A DNA stretch of 64,000 nucleotides from Akebia trifoliata (Eukaryota > Streptophyta > Magnoliopsida > Ranunculales > Lardizabalaceae), in NCBI GenBank assembly GCA_017979445.1, contig CM030711.1, positions 18,244,922 through 18,308,921 of the forward strand, in the 5' to 3' direction. A program made the position numbers and the translations under genes. Below, piece by piece: positions 49,090-59,699 of this stretch. The notes under the pieces are model-generated. The model saw only the letters and a list, made by a program, of their open reading frames with translations, was not told the DNA's origin and did no database searches. The stretch's first letter is position 1, and each line of letters opens with the position of its first letter.

Positions 49090-49730
49090 TTGTTTTCCCT
49101 TCCCTTTACGCTCTGGACAATTTTTTTTAAAGTGTCCTTCTTGATGACAATTGAAATTCTTTAACTTTCTAGTCTTCGATTTTAATCTAAACCATCATTT
49201 TCCATTATGGTACCCTTTATGATTTGATATCCCCCTAACAAACAAACCTTTGCCTGAGCTTTCTGTAATTCAATTTACTTTCTTCTTCAAATTCCTTAAA
49301 ATTTAAAACAGATTTAATCTCCTCAACCGAAATAGCAGTTTTTCCATACATTAGGGTATCAATAAAATTTTCATATGAGGTTGGTAGATAACAAACCAAA
49401 AGTATGGCCTGATCTTCTTCATCAATTTTAACACCAGCATTCTTTAAATCCATAAGAATACTATTATATTCATCAAGATGATCAAGGATAGAAGTACCTT
49501 TTCGGATCCGCAGGTTATAAAACTGTTTCTTTAGATACCATCGATTTGTGAGAGATTTTGTCATGCATCGAGTTTCTAACTTTGTTCATAGTAGATATGC
49601 CGTGTCTGAATCAACGATTCAGGTTAATTATCACTTTCCAACAGCGCCTTCGATAAACCTGGCTGAACATCCGAACCCGCCATATATTAATATCGTTCCT
49701 TCCATCAAATTTCATGACATCATACTTCAC
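49090..49730 (-). pseudogene. copia gag pseudogene with internal deletion
   Basis: It begins just after the PBS with VKYDVMKFDGRNDINIWRVR (about 49720-49650). It then jumps, after a frameshift and missing sequence, to TKSLTNRWYLKKQFYNLRIR followed by GTSILDHLDEYNSILMDLKN (49560-49430) and LVCYLPTSYENFIDTLMYGK. The middle of the UBN2 domain (roughly 50 residues) is lost. The zinc knuckle near 49140 reads as CHQEGHFKKNCPE, with its first Cys gone by frame. Confidence 0.85.
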
Positions 49731-49737
49731 AACCATA

Positions 49738-49750
49738 GCTCTGATACAAG
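49738..49750 (-). other. Primer binding site of the copia element
   Basis: CTTGTATCAGAGC on the minus strand, two bases inside the 5' LTR. It matches TGGTATCAGAGC of initiator Met tRNA but for one base. Confidence 0.85.
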
Positions 49751-49752
49751 TT

Positions 49753-50107
49753 TGTTAGGAAATAACCCTATAATCCGAAGTATAAATCAATAAGAACACA
49801 AGAATCACACAAGACACAAGATATACGTGGTTCGGCCAAAGCATTGACCTACATCCACGGGCAAAAAATGACGATTTCACTATATTAATCGAAGAAGAAC
49901 TAGGTTACAATTTCTCTCTGTCTCTCATTACTTTTCGGGTTTCATCTCTTACCCTTTATATACTTAGGGTTACAAAGAGGTTAAACGGGCCGGTTCCAAA
50001 ACCAAACCAAATGGGCCCAATTAAACGGGTCGTTAATGGATCATCAAAAGATCTGGTTTGAATCCAAGACAATATCCATCTACAAGAATATAAGACATAA
50101 CCCAACA
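49753..50107 (-). repeat. 5' LTR of the copia element
   Basis: 355 bp, TGTTGGGTTATG...TTCCTAACA on the minus strand. A TATA-like AAGTATATAAAGGG occurs at about 49952-49965 and is conserved in the 3' LTR (45762-45775), so it is the likely core promoter. The clear but modest divergence from the 3' LTR implies an insertion that is not recent. Confidence 0.9.
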
Positions 50108-52259
50108 TCTCATAATGTAAATTTCTTTTAAGTTACCTACTATCTTAAAGTTTCAAAATGTGGTTTCTTGATAACCTTATTTTCTTATGGTAAAAGCCTA
50201 AGGTTCTACTGTTAGATCGGGTTGATTTGATTTTTGTAAAGTTGGGGTTTTATATGGTTTCTTGATCAGGTCAAGTCAACAAAAATGTTAAGAGTTTAGA
50301 TTTCAAGGTTTGATAAACATGCATACTTGCCTATATATAGGACATGGATTTGTTGCTTAAGATGATAAAATGTGCCCTAGTATAGCATTTTGTGGTTTAA
50401 GTCAAATCTAGTTGATCAGAGGTTAGGCATGAACGTTGTAGAGACCAAGTCCCCAATCGGATGGGTTCAATTCCTAACACCTTCCATAACCCGTTATTTT
50501 CATCGTGGACCAACCTACATCCTACATGGAGTTAACTTACGGTTCCTATACCAAAAACTAAGTGGAAACTCCCAAAATACTATTCAAAATCCTGAAAAAC
50601 TGGCCACAAGTGCTTTCAATTCTACTAGGAAACGAACATGTTTCATTACCAGAGATTCATAGCTGTTGAACCAAGCCCAACTCTACTAATGTCAAATTTT
50701 TCTCTAAAACTTTTCCCATATCCAAGCAGTATTTGAGCAGCCAAAGAACAAGGAATAGATGTATCCATTGTCTTCTATGGAGTTTTTATATAAAATGCAT
50801 CTTATATAAAATGCATATGGCTAGAAACTACACATGTTTTCTCAAGTTCTTAGCTATAGATAACTTATTGCCGATTGCTAGCCAAGTAATAAAGTATAAA
50901 ATTAGTACTATTGAGCGGTTCCAAATAATATTCTTCCCATAGACTTTACTTCTATCTCCCAAAAGTGTTTCATAGGCACTTTTTTTAACTGAAGTTCCCA
51001 TTAGAGTTACATATCCAAATTACCCTATCTTCCATCAATTATTTTTCAAGAGGGATCAAATTTCTCAAAGAAATTTGTAGGAATATTGAAACAACCTAGC
51101 CAATAAATATTATAGCCAGAAAGGAATGATTTTATTAATTCCAAAGGACTTGCAAAAGATGGTGGACTTTATTAATTAATTGCTGGCACAAGGAACTGAT
51201 TAGACATGAAGAAAAACAAGGAAGACCCAATTATGTTATTAGTAGGTTACCTACATTTTTAAAATTGATTGGTTTTAAGAAATCATCTTTTTTGCACTAG
51301 GCTGCACTAATTTTTTTTTTGTTACTTTTTTTAACAATAACTAAGAAGACTGAAAATGATTGCAAGGAGTCTACAACTTAGTTAATGCATCTAATTGAAT
51401 TAAGATCATTCATAGAGAAAATGAGCACATTCCGCAAAGGTAAGATGGGATAACCCTAAGCCTTTTTGAATTGAATGAAGGATGATGGAACTAGATTTGA
51501 CTTTCGATTGGATAAAAAATGAAGAAGCTTAGATTTCCAATGTGAATAAGGAGAAAGGGAATGTCCTTGAAAGAGGCCTTTTCACTCAAAATATAACCAA
51601 GAGATGAACCATTAATATTAATGGAAAATCTAGGAATTGTGATATTCCATCACCCATGTTGTCCAACGAATAGGGCAGGCCTCTTGAAAAATGATATATT
51701 TTCAAAAGGACCAATTTACATGATCAAAGTCTTTTTAGATATCAATTTTGTCACATAAGTATTAAGGGGATTGACTAAGATGAAAATTTCTAACAATTTT
51801 GTGAGCCAGAAGGATATTATCTATGATTTTACGACCTTTAAAAAAATTCGACAATAGAAGAAGGCATCTTTTGTTGGCAAGAATTTTCAGATGATTTTAC
51901 ATAAAAATTGCAAAGGGATAGAGTTTTGTAATTTTCAAGTTTCTTGGCATTCGATTCTCTTGGAATTAAATAAATAAAGGTGGTATTTACCTCCCTCAAC
52001 AATTTACTATTCTGAAAAAGAAGTTAAGCACTGCCTTGCAAACATCAAATCCAATAAATTCCCAATAAGTTGTAAAAGCTTTCATGTTGAATCCTTAAGG
52101 ACTCGAAAGATTTATTAAGAGGAGAGGAAAAAGTACATCCTTTAATCTCTTCAGTCATGATAGGATCAATTAGGAATTGGGAATGATATGAAGACAATTT
52201 ATTCTTAAAGAGGACAGAAGTACTCATAATAGGATGGGCTTTGAAGATTTCAGTAAAGT
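50108..52259 (-). repeat. Dispersed repeat, copy 1 (main part), LINE-derived in part
   Basis: 50108-51430 aligns through many blocks with 59752-61105 (for example AAAATGTGCCCTAG..TAGCATTTTGTGGTTT; GTATCCATTGTCTTCTATGGAGTTTTTA). 50400-50640 holds GGAAACTCCC and GGTTAGGCATGAACGTTGTAGAGACC, also found inverted at 63890-64000. Beyond 51430 the minus strand has decayed LINE reverse transcriptase traces (NSIPLQFLCKII). It is cut at 52260 by an LTR fragment. Confidence 0.65.
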
Positions 52260-52523
52260 TATAATATCCCAAGTTTCTAATTCATATCTCTAGGAAATCA
52301 AGTATTGAAATCTCGAGAAAATTTTTGATAAAGAACTTAGGATAAAATACTCATATTCTATTCGGTTCATTTTTTTTTACGAAATCTAACTTCACCATTG
52401 ACTTTAAAATGGTCGAAAATCATATTTTAGCTTGTAAATATGCTCGAATTCGAGTTCGAAAGGAAAAGTTATAAAAATCCTCAAATTTTGGGTTAAGTGG
52501 GACCCAAAAACAGTGAAATCTTG
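52260..52523 (+). repeat. LTR fragment of the long-LTR gypsy family
   Basis: TATAATATCCCAAGTTTCTAATTC and the next 260 bp align with the start of the LTRs at 10351 (minus) and 32589 (plus), including TTAGCTTGTAAATATGCTCG and GTGGGACCCAAAAACAGTG. It is more diverged than the other copies. It ends abruptly where Athila-like gag begins. Confidence 0.85.
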
Positions 52524-52529
52524 TTAAAG

Positions 52530-52905
52530 CAATATTTCAACAGCAAATCCATCAAAATCAAACTCAGATTAACCAGGTCACTGTGCAATCCATAGCTAAG
52601 ATGGAAGTTCAGTTGGGGCAGTTAACTCTCTCCTTGAGTGGGAGAGAGAAAAGGTCAATTTCCTAGTCAGACTATCCCTAACCCTAGATGTCAACCTTTG
52701 ATTCCAAACGGATCAAAAGGTCAATATGAAGTAGGAAGCCATTCTGGAGCTCCACAAGACTCAGTCTAGGCTATCCACACCTTGCGTTCGGGAAAGAAGG
52801 TGGACAACAAGGTCCAACCTATTGACAATGAAGAAAAAATCCTAGAGAAGGACAAAGTTCAAAAAGAAGTCATAGAGTCTCCAAAAGAGAAGAGAAAGAT
52901 TTGGA
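52530..52905 (+). pseudogene. Athila-like gag C-terminal part
   Basis: The plus strand encodes VQSIAKMEVQLGQL and SGRERKRS, then TLRSGKKVDNKVQP and a Lys/Glu-rich tail. This is the NMEvQiGQla...aiTLRSGK pattern that ends gag in Athila-type gypsy elements. The gag core is missing on the left, where the LTR fragment abuts. A frameshift near 52895 separates it from the next frame. Confidence 0.8.
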
Positions 52906-54110
52906 GAATCCTCCCATCATTTTGCTAATTCCAAAAGCTCCATTTCCTCATCGCCTTAGAGATTCTAAAAAGAGTAAGCAATTTGAGGGTATCTTAGAAG
53001 TCTTCCAAAATGTGCATATCAATATCCCATTCCTAGATGCCATTAAGAAAATACCTTCTTATGCAAAATTCCTAAAGGATTTGACCACAGCTAAAAGGAA
53101 AACACCGTTTCCTCGGGAAGCCATCATGGCAACCCAAGCTTCGTCGCTCATCCAACAAACGATTGCACTAAAATTTAAAGATCCTGGATGTCCGACAATT
53201 TCCATTCATATTGGAAATCAAGTGGTCAAAAAATGTCTCTTAGACTTAGGGGCCAGTGTGAACCTTTTACCATATTCGGTTTATAAATAATTAGGTTCTG
53301 TGGTTTTGAAATCCACCGATATCACATTGAATCTAGCCGATAGGTCCATAAAAATTTCAAATGGTATAGTTGAGGACATGATAGTTAAAGTCAAAGATTT
53401 CTATTTCCCTGTTGACTTTGTTGTTTTACACACAGAGTCAGTCATCAATTCAAGTAGTCATATTCCTATCATCTTAGGACGTCCATTCTTAGTCACGTCT
53501 GACATTGTCATTCGTTGTAGAAATGAGATTATGACTTTAGCATTTGGGGATATGAAAGTAAAACTGAACGTCTTCCACAATTTTCAAGGAATTGATGTAG
53601 ATGATGGTATGGAGGAAGTAAACATGATAGATACGCTAGTCAATCAAACGTATCAAGAGTTAGGGTACTCTGATCCCCAAACGAAATGTTTAGCTCACTT
53701 TGGCCTTGACTTGGACGTAGAAGAGTCTATAAGCGAAGTCAGTACTTTGCTTGAATCCGTTCCACTCTTAGATTCTGTGCGATGGCAGGCAAAAGCTGAA
53801 AGTCTTCCTGTGCACGCATCTAATCTTGTTCCTTCTCATGTCGAGCCTCCAAAATTAGAACTCAAATCGCTTCTAGAGACCTTGAGATATGCATTTCTTA
53901 ATAAGAATCAAACCTTGCCTGTGATCATTTTCTCTCACCTCAATGAAGTTCAAGAGGGAAAGTTGTTAGGAGTATTAAGAGACCATCAAGAAGCTATTGG
54001 CTAGAGCATAGCTGACATCAAGGGAATTAGTCCATCTATGGTGATGCACCACATTCGTTTAGAGGATTTTGCTAAACCTTCCTTAGAACCTTAGAGACGG
54101 CTAAATCCTG
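52906..54110 (+). pseudogene. Athila-like protease and linker
   Basis: The plus strand reads PFPHRLRDSKKSKQFEGILE, HINIPFLDAIKKIPSYAKFL, then CPTISIHIGN and CLLDLGASVNLLPYSVYK, the aspartic protease motif D-L-G-A-S. After a stop (53288, Gln expected) come VDFVVLHTE, IPIILGRPFLVTSDIVI and a long linker ending in LNEVQEGKLLGVLRDHQEAI. Stops at 54002 (Trp expected) and 54092 (Gln expected) separate it from the reverse transcriptase. Protease matures the polyprotein; the active-site Asp is kept. Confidence 0.9.
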
Positions 54111-55366
54111 TCATGAAAGACATGGTTCGGATGGAAGTGATGAAATTGCTAGATGCGGGTATTATCTATCCTATCTCTGACAGTCGTTGGGTGAGTCCTA
54201 TACAAGTAGTTCCTAAAAAGTCTGGTATCACTGTGGTAGTAAACCAAGACAATGAATTAATCCCCACTCGAGTCCAAAATGGATGGAGAGTGTGTATTGA
54301 CTATAGGAAACTCAACTCGATGACTCCTAAGGATCATTTTCCTTTACCTTTCATTGATCAAATGTTAAAGCGTCTAGCAGGACATTCTTATTATTGCTTC
54401 TTAGATGGTTATTCTGGGTACAACCATATACTCGTTGCTTCAATTGATCAAGAGAAAATAACTTTCACCTGTCCCTTTGGAACTTTTGCGTATTGTAACA
54501 TGCCTTTTGGATTGTGCAATGCTCCCGTTACTTTTTAACGGTGCATGATGAGTATATTTTTCGACATGCTAGAAAGATATCTCAAAGTATTCATGGATAA
54601 TTTTTCAGTTTTCAAATCAAGTTTTGAGGAATGTCTCCATCACTTGAATTTGGTCATTGTACGTTGTAAAGAGGTCAATCTAGTCCTCAATTGGAAAAAA
54701 TGTCATTTCATGGTAACATCGGGGATTGTGCTAGGGCACATTATTTCTATTAAGGGGATTGAGGTAGATAAGGCGAAGGTAGGTCTAATAAAAAAATTAC
54801 CACCTCCTAGAACGGTCAAAAAAATTAGGTCATTCCTAGGCCATGCAAGTTTCTATCGAAGATTCATTAAAGGTTTCAGGAAAATCTCGAAGCCTTTATG
54901 TGAGTTATTGGGAAAGGATGTTCCTTTTGACTTTTCAGAGTCATGTCTCTCTGCGTTCAACAAGCTCAAATCCTAGTTAACCTCGGTACCCATTATTCAA
55001 CCTCCAAATTGGAGCATTCCATTCGAAGTTATGTGCGACGCTTCGGATTATGCAATAGGCACTGTTTTGGGTCAACGAATCGAAAAACAACCTCATGTTA
55101 TTCAATATGCTAGTAAAACCCTTAACGATGCTTAGCTTAACTACTCTACAACAGAAAAGAAAATGCTAGCAGTGGTCTATGCCGTTGAAACATTCTGTCC
55201 CTACCTCATAGGATCTAAAGTTGTGATCTACACAGACCACACAGCATTGAAGTACCTTCTATCAAAGGAAGATGCTAAAGCAAGGTAATCCGTTGGATTC
55301 TACTTCTACAAGAGTTTGATCTCGAGATTCGAGACAAAAAAGGGACAAAAAATGTCGTAGCTGATC
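54111..55366 (+). pseudogene. Athila-like reverse transcriptase and RNase H
   Basis: RT: VMKDMVRMEVMKLLDAGIIY, WVSPIQVVPKKSG, WRVCIDYRKLNSMTPKDHFP, YYCFLDGYSGYNHI, TFTCPFGTFAYCNMPFGLCN. The catalytic FMDD box reads FMDN (54593-54601), so the second Asp is lost. Connection: GHASFYRRFIKGFRKISKPL. RNase H: FEVMCDASDYAIGTVLGQR, STTEKKMLAVVYAVE, VIYTDHTALKYLL. Stops at 54536, 54974 and 55133 fall where Gln is expected. A frameshift near 55286 precedes [20 protein letters not shown]. No active enzyme is possible. Confidence 0.93.
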
Positions 55367-56755
55367 ACTTGTCTAGGATAGTTAACAAGCCATCTGAGGA
55401 GTCCTTACCCATCTCTAAATCTTTTCCCAGTGAGCAACTTATGCAAATCACTCAAGCCAACGTTCCATGGTATGCGAACATTGTCAACTACCTAGTTACA
55501 AGTCAATTCCCAATCGAAATGACTAGTCAAAAGAAACTCCGTCTTCTGTCGAAAATAAAATGGTATTTCTAAGATGAGCCATACTTATTTAAGTATTATC
55601 CCGATCAAATCATTAGACGTTGTATTTCAACCTGTGAGCAAGTCAATATCCTAGAGTTTTGCCATAATCATGCCTGTAGAGGGCACTTTAGTGGTAAGAA
55701 GACTGCCATGAAAATCTTACAATATGATTTTTTCTGACGTAGTATTTTTCATGATACTCACGAGTTTAGCAAATCTTGTGATAGATGTCAGAGATTAGGA
55801 AAAATCTCTAAGAGAAATGAAATACCTCAAAATCCTATCCTAATCATCGAAATTTTTGACGTGTGGGGTATAGACTTCATGGGACGTTTTCCTATCTCCC
55901 AAGGTTACCAATACATCCTAGTTGCCGTTGACTATGTGTCAAAATGGGTCGAAGCTGTGGCATGTAGAACTAACGAACACAAGGTTGTGATGAAATTCAT
56001 CAAGGAGACGATTTTTTCAAGATTCGATACTCCACGAGCTATCATAAGTGATGGTGGCTCCCATTTTTGCAACAAGATCTTTGCTGCATTGATGAAAAAA
56101 TATCTCATAACGCATAAGGTTGTCACACCTTATCACCCACAAACAAGTGGGCAAGTGGAGATTTCTAATAGGGAAATAAAGACTATCTTAGAAAAAACAG
56201 TCAAGCCTTCAAGGAAAGATTGGTCTTTGAGATTGAATGATTCATCTAGGCCTATAGGATTGTATTCAAGACACCCATAGGGATGTCTCCCTACCAGTTA
56301 GTTTTTAGCAAGGCTTGTCATCTCCTGTAGAACTTGAGCATCTTGCTTATTGGGCTATCAAGAGCTTCAACTTTGATTTTGATAAAGTCGGTGAGAAGCG
56401 AAAATTACAACTAGACGAGTTAGAAGAGATTAGAAATGACTCGTATGATTGTGCCAAAAGGTACAAAGAACGTACCAAATTTTTTCATGATAGGCACATT
56501 CTTAGGAGAAATTTCATTCCTATTCAAAGAGTTTTGTTGTATGATAACAGACTCCACCTTTTTCTAGGAAAACTTAAGTCTCGATGGACTGGTCCATATA
56601 TTATCCAAACAGTCTACCCCCATGGTACTGTTGAAGTCCTTAATCCTAAGGATGGATCCACTTTCAAAGTGAATGGCCAACGTCTCAAACCTTTTCTCGA
56701 GTATGTTCCGCAGGAGGAAGTTCTTCTCCTTGATGATCCTGTCTATCAAAGTTAA
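55367..56755 (+). pseudogene. Athila-like integrase
   Basis: HHCC zinc finger: CHNHACRGHFSGKK and SCDRCQRLG. Core: [20 protein letters not shown] (Asp), [15 protein letters not shown] (Asp), [20 protein letters not shown] (Glu), so the DDE triad is complete. Stops at 55570 and 55735 replace Trp positions. A frameshift after WSLRLND breaks the ALWAYRTA region (56230-56315). The C-terminus PVELEHLAYWAIKSFN, DELEEIRNDSYDCAKRYKER, KLKSRWTGPYIIQTVYPHGT is open to a natural end at 56755. Confidence 0.93.
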
Positions 56756-58058
56756 CAAAGTTTTCGTCTAGCTAAAGATGTTAAACTTAGCGCTTCTGAG
56801 AGGCAACCCATGCACTTCAAGGGACATTGTGTTAAATATCAACATGACTGTAAGGTCTTTCTCAGGTGCTATCTAACCCACTTCATTTCATTTTGTCAAT
56901 TTCAATTTTACCTTTGCATGTATATGTTGAAATATTGAGAAAAATATAATGTTTAAGTTTGGGGGTGTATGGGTCGGATTTCCACTTATTATTTTCTTCT
57001 TTCAAAAAAAAAAATAATAATAAAAAATTTTGGTTGGCGACTTTGTTGTATTTTGCTCAAAATCTTAGCTTGTATCTTTAAGCACTTAGTTAAAAATATT
57101 TAATCAGTTTTTCATTGGAAACTATGATCTGGAGTCCTCATTTGTGTGTCTCTTAGGCAAAAATTAGAGCAAAGTTATCTTTTGGTTTATAGTCACTTCT
57201 AATAAGGTTACCAAGAGTCTAGATTGTATTAAAAGAGCTTGTTACCTTCTTTCTACCTAATGTTTAAGAAAAAACTAGGTTTGATAAACTTTGACTTCCT
57301 TGTTCAATTGGTTGCCTGATTAGAAGAAAAACTGAACTGAGTTATATACACCTTGTATAGCAACCATTGAATTAGACTGGGTACCTTGAAAAGACTGCCT
57401 ACTTTTCTTAGAAAAAGAGTGAAGAAGTAATAGAAAAAAAAAGAGACCTTTCAAAATAAAACAAAACAAAAAAAAAATTAAAAATCAAAAATCCAAAAGT
57501 TTATGTAAAGTTTTAGTAAGGTGAAAGCCATCAAGTGTAAAAATGTGAGTATACTGGAATATCACAAATAAAGTCCCTTAGAGGTATTAAAGTGAATATC
57601 CACACTTCTCACTACCCCAGACATGATGCTAAGTTTAGAATTAAATCCTAAGTTACTCCAGCTATTCTTGAATAGTCAGAAGGTTGAAACTCATTTTAGG
57701 AAATCGAATCTCTTAAATTTCTAAGTTAGAACCACTATCGCTCAAAAGGTCAATTTAAGTCTAAGTTTTATCGTAGAGAAATAAGGGTTGGGACTCTATA
57801 CCAAGCAGTACTTCTAATTGATTGACAAAATCAAAAAAAGACTTGTGCTTTTCAATATAAGTTTTGATTTGGACTATTTTTACTTTAAAGTTGCTTTCAA
57901 ATTTTGTGGGTATATTTTCTGCAAATCCACACGAGTCAAACTTGTCCATTAGGGGTAATCTAGTGGTTTAAGGGCTTGCTGCATTCGCTAAATGCAGTCG
58001 AGGTGCCTGCGAAAGTGGTAGTTTTATTTTCTAGGGATTAGAAAAAGGTAAGTTTGGA
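56756..58058 (+). other. Athila-like 3' spacer
   Basis: Non-coding tail after integrase. CTAAAGATGTTAAACTTAGC and CTTCTGAGAGGCAACCCA just after the stop, and AAGTTTGGGGGTGT at 56953, are common in Athila-type elements. A Gly-rich purine tract GGTAAGTTTGGAGA lies directly before 58060 and could be the polypurine tract. A G-A-A-A-A-C-T block near 57310-57350 resembles 63830-63870. No gene. Confidence 0.6.
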
Positions 58059-58059
58059 G

Positions 58060-59254
58060 ATGTGATGAGTGTCTTGAAACACTCAATTATACGCATATTT
58101 TTCAGATATTTATCTTGATTTTTTGTCCTTATTTCTCTGTATTAAGGTAATAATCATGATAAGCCTCAAAATACCATGTTGCATGTTAATTAGGCTTAAT
58201 TATATATAAATAAATTTATTTACTAGATAAATATAATTACGTGTGTTTCTTGTGCAGGAAATCAATATTTTAGAATCAAAATCTCAAGACAAAAGTATTT
58301 GGGCCCACTTTGGAATGTCCTAATCCTTTGGAATGCCCTAATCCTTAACTCATATTCTCCTCTTTTGTCTTTTTGTGCAAAAAAAAGTGGAGGCTACTTT
58401 TAGACTCTTCTACACACATATTTCTCTATAAATAGAGCCTCAAAATCTAAAGAATTGGTCCCATATTGGTTCTCTTATCTAAGACTCCTTTAATCTAAGG
58501 CTCTTAGCCTATTATCTTATTTTTTGTATTTTCATTTTCTTGTTATTTTTTTTTGGCTAAATAGTCTTGTAAGAAGTAAAAGAAGAAGATGTTATAAGTT
58601 TCTCCATGAAATGGAGAAAAGTTCTTTCATCTCTTATCTTCTCTCTCTTGTAATGACATTAGGCTAAGTTCCCCTCCATTAGAGAGTGGAAAAGCCTAGA
58701 GCAAGTTCTTGTGTTATTTCTAATTTCATGCCTTTCTTTTATTTAAAATGCTTATGAGTTCTCTTTAAGTTTCTTGCTCCCTTTATTCTTAATATAGATA
58801 CTTTATGCTTAGATTAGATCAAGATAAAGTATGCTTAAACTAGATAATTGGTAGTAGGAAGTTTTCAAAGAATTCTACTTTGTTTATGTTCCCTCATTTC
58901 ATTTGCAAAACTTTCCGATCTAAGGAGCTAACACCAAGCCCTTACGATTGAGTTATAAAAAGGCTAGAGATTAGGAATTGTTCATCAACATGTTTTAGGT
59001 AGATCCACCTCCAATGGTGCTTTAATTTCATAAGTTTACTTGCTTTTAATTTCATTTACTTTAGTTCATTTTCTAGTAATTTTACATTTGCTTATAAGTT
59101 CAGAAATACAAAGAAAAACAGTTTTAATTCCTTTTAGTTAATTTGAATTTTATCCTCTTAGCTTAACTCTATTCCTCCTTTCTCTTGGGTTCGATCCCTT
59201 ACTTGCCCCATAAGTAAGGTAAAAATAAGATTATTATTAACTCCGGTGAGAAGA
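58060..59254 (+). repeat. Probable 3' LTR of the Athila-like element
   Basis: It starts TGTGATGAGTGTCTTGAAAC after a purine tract, as LTRs of this group do. It ends in a region with CTCTTGGGTTCGATCCCTTACTTGCCC, also usual near their 3' ends. Length about 1.2 kb. The end is blurred by the TRIM-like element at 59260, and the 5' LTR is missing, so LTR status rests on the start, the position and the spacer. Confidence 0.55.
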
Positions 59255-59512
59255 ACAACGATAGTCTCATCATGGGGTAAATGGTTGTCAACAATGGTAT
59301 CAAAGCGCTAGGTTCAAAAAGGTCATTGTTCGAGTCTCCTCAAGGATATTTTCCATCCTTGTGGATGAGGGAGGAGTGTTGAGTATTATGTTATCCGCCA
59401 CCACTCCCAGGCGTACTTACATATCGGGCTCCAGTTCGACCCATGATCCTCTTATATTCATTGTTGGACTTTCCCCATCAGATTGGTCTTTTGGGGTAAA
59501 TGGTTGTCAACA
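59255..59512 (+). mobile_element. TRIM-like mini-LTR element, 5' LTR truncated
   Basis: 3' LTR 59377-59512 (TGTTGAGTATTATG...GTTGTCAACA, 136 bp). A polypurine tract GATGAGGGAGGAG lies directly before it. A PBS TGGTATCAAAGC (59295-59306) is preceded by the end of the 5' LTR (GGGGTAAATGGTTGTCAACA, 59274-59293). The internal part is about 80 bp and non-coding. Only about 30 bp of the 5' LTR is left. ACAAC occurs at 59255-59259 and 59513-59517 and may be the target duplication. This layout is that of terminal-repeat retrotransposons in miniature. Confidence 0.65.
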
Positions 59513-59699
59513 ACAACTGCATAGAGAAAATAAATAAAATAGTATCTTGCCAAAATTATAAGATTAGCCATGCTTTTAAAATGTTTATCAAAACTGGCAT
59601 AAGCCCATAATTTTGTTGTACCATAATTTTGATGAATTTACCTTTGTTCCTTTGAATTGCATGGCCTTCTACATTGGGTTAACCAACAATTTCATAATC

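Larger units (their letters stand above)
45552..50107 (-). mobile_element. Complete but decayed Ty1/copia element with 5-bp TSD
   Basis: 4,556 bp between target duplications TCTCA (45547-45551 and 50108-50112). Minus-strand order: 5' LTR 49753-50107, PBS 49738-49750, gag, pre-integrase, integrase, RT, RNase H, polypurine tract, 3' LTR 45552-45941. Both LTRs open TGTTGGGTTATG and close CCTAACA. Stops and frameshifts lie in every domain. The sister repeat at 59700 shows the empty site GATTATCTCATAATG. The internal part is shorter than usual (about 3.8 kb), mainly because gag is cut. Confidence 0.93.

Noticed and set aside
49738..49750. tRNA-like TATCAGAGC strings
   Set aside because: They are primer binding sites next to LTRs (also 7050 and 59295); no cloverleaf surrounds them. 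No tRNA or rRNA gene was found in the window.
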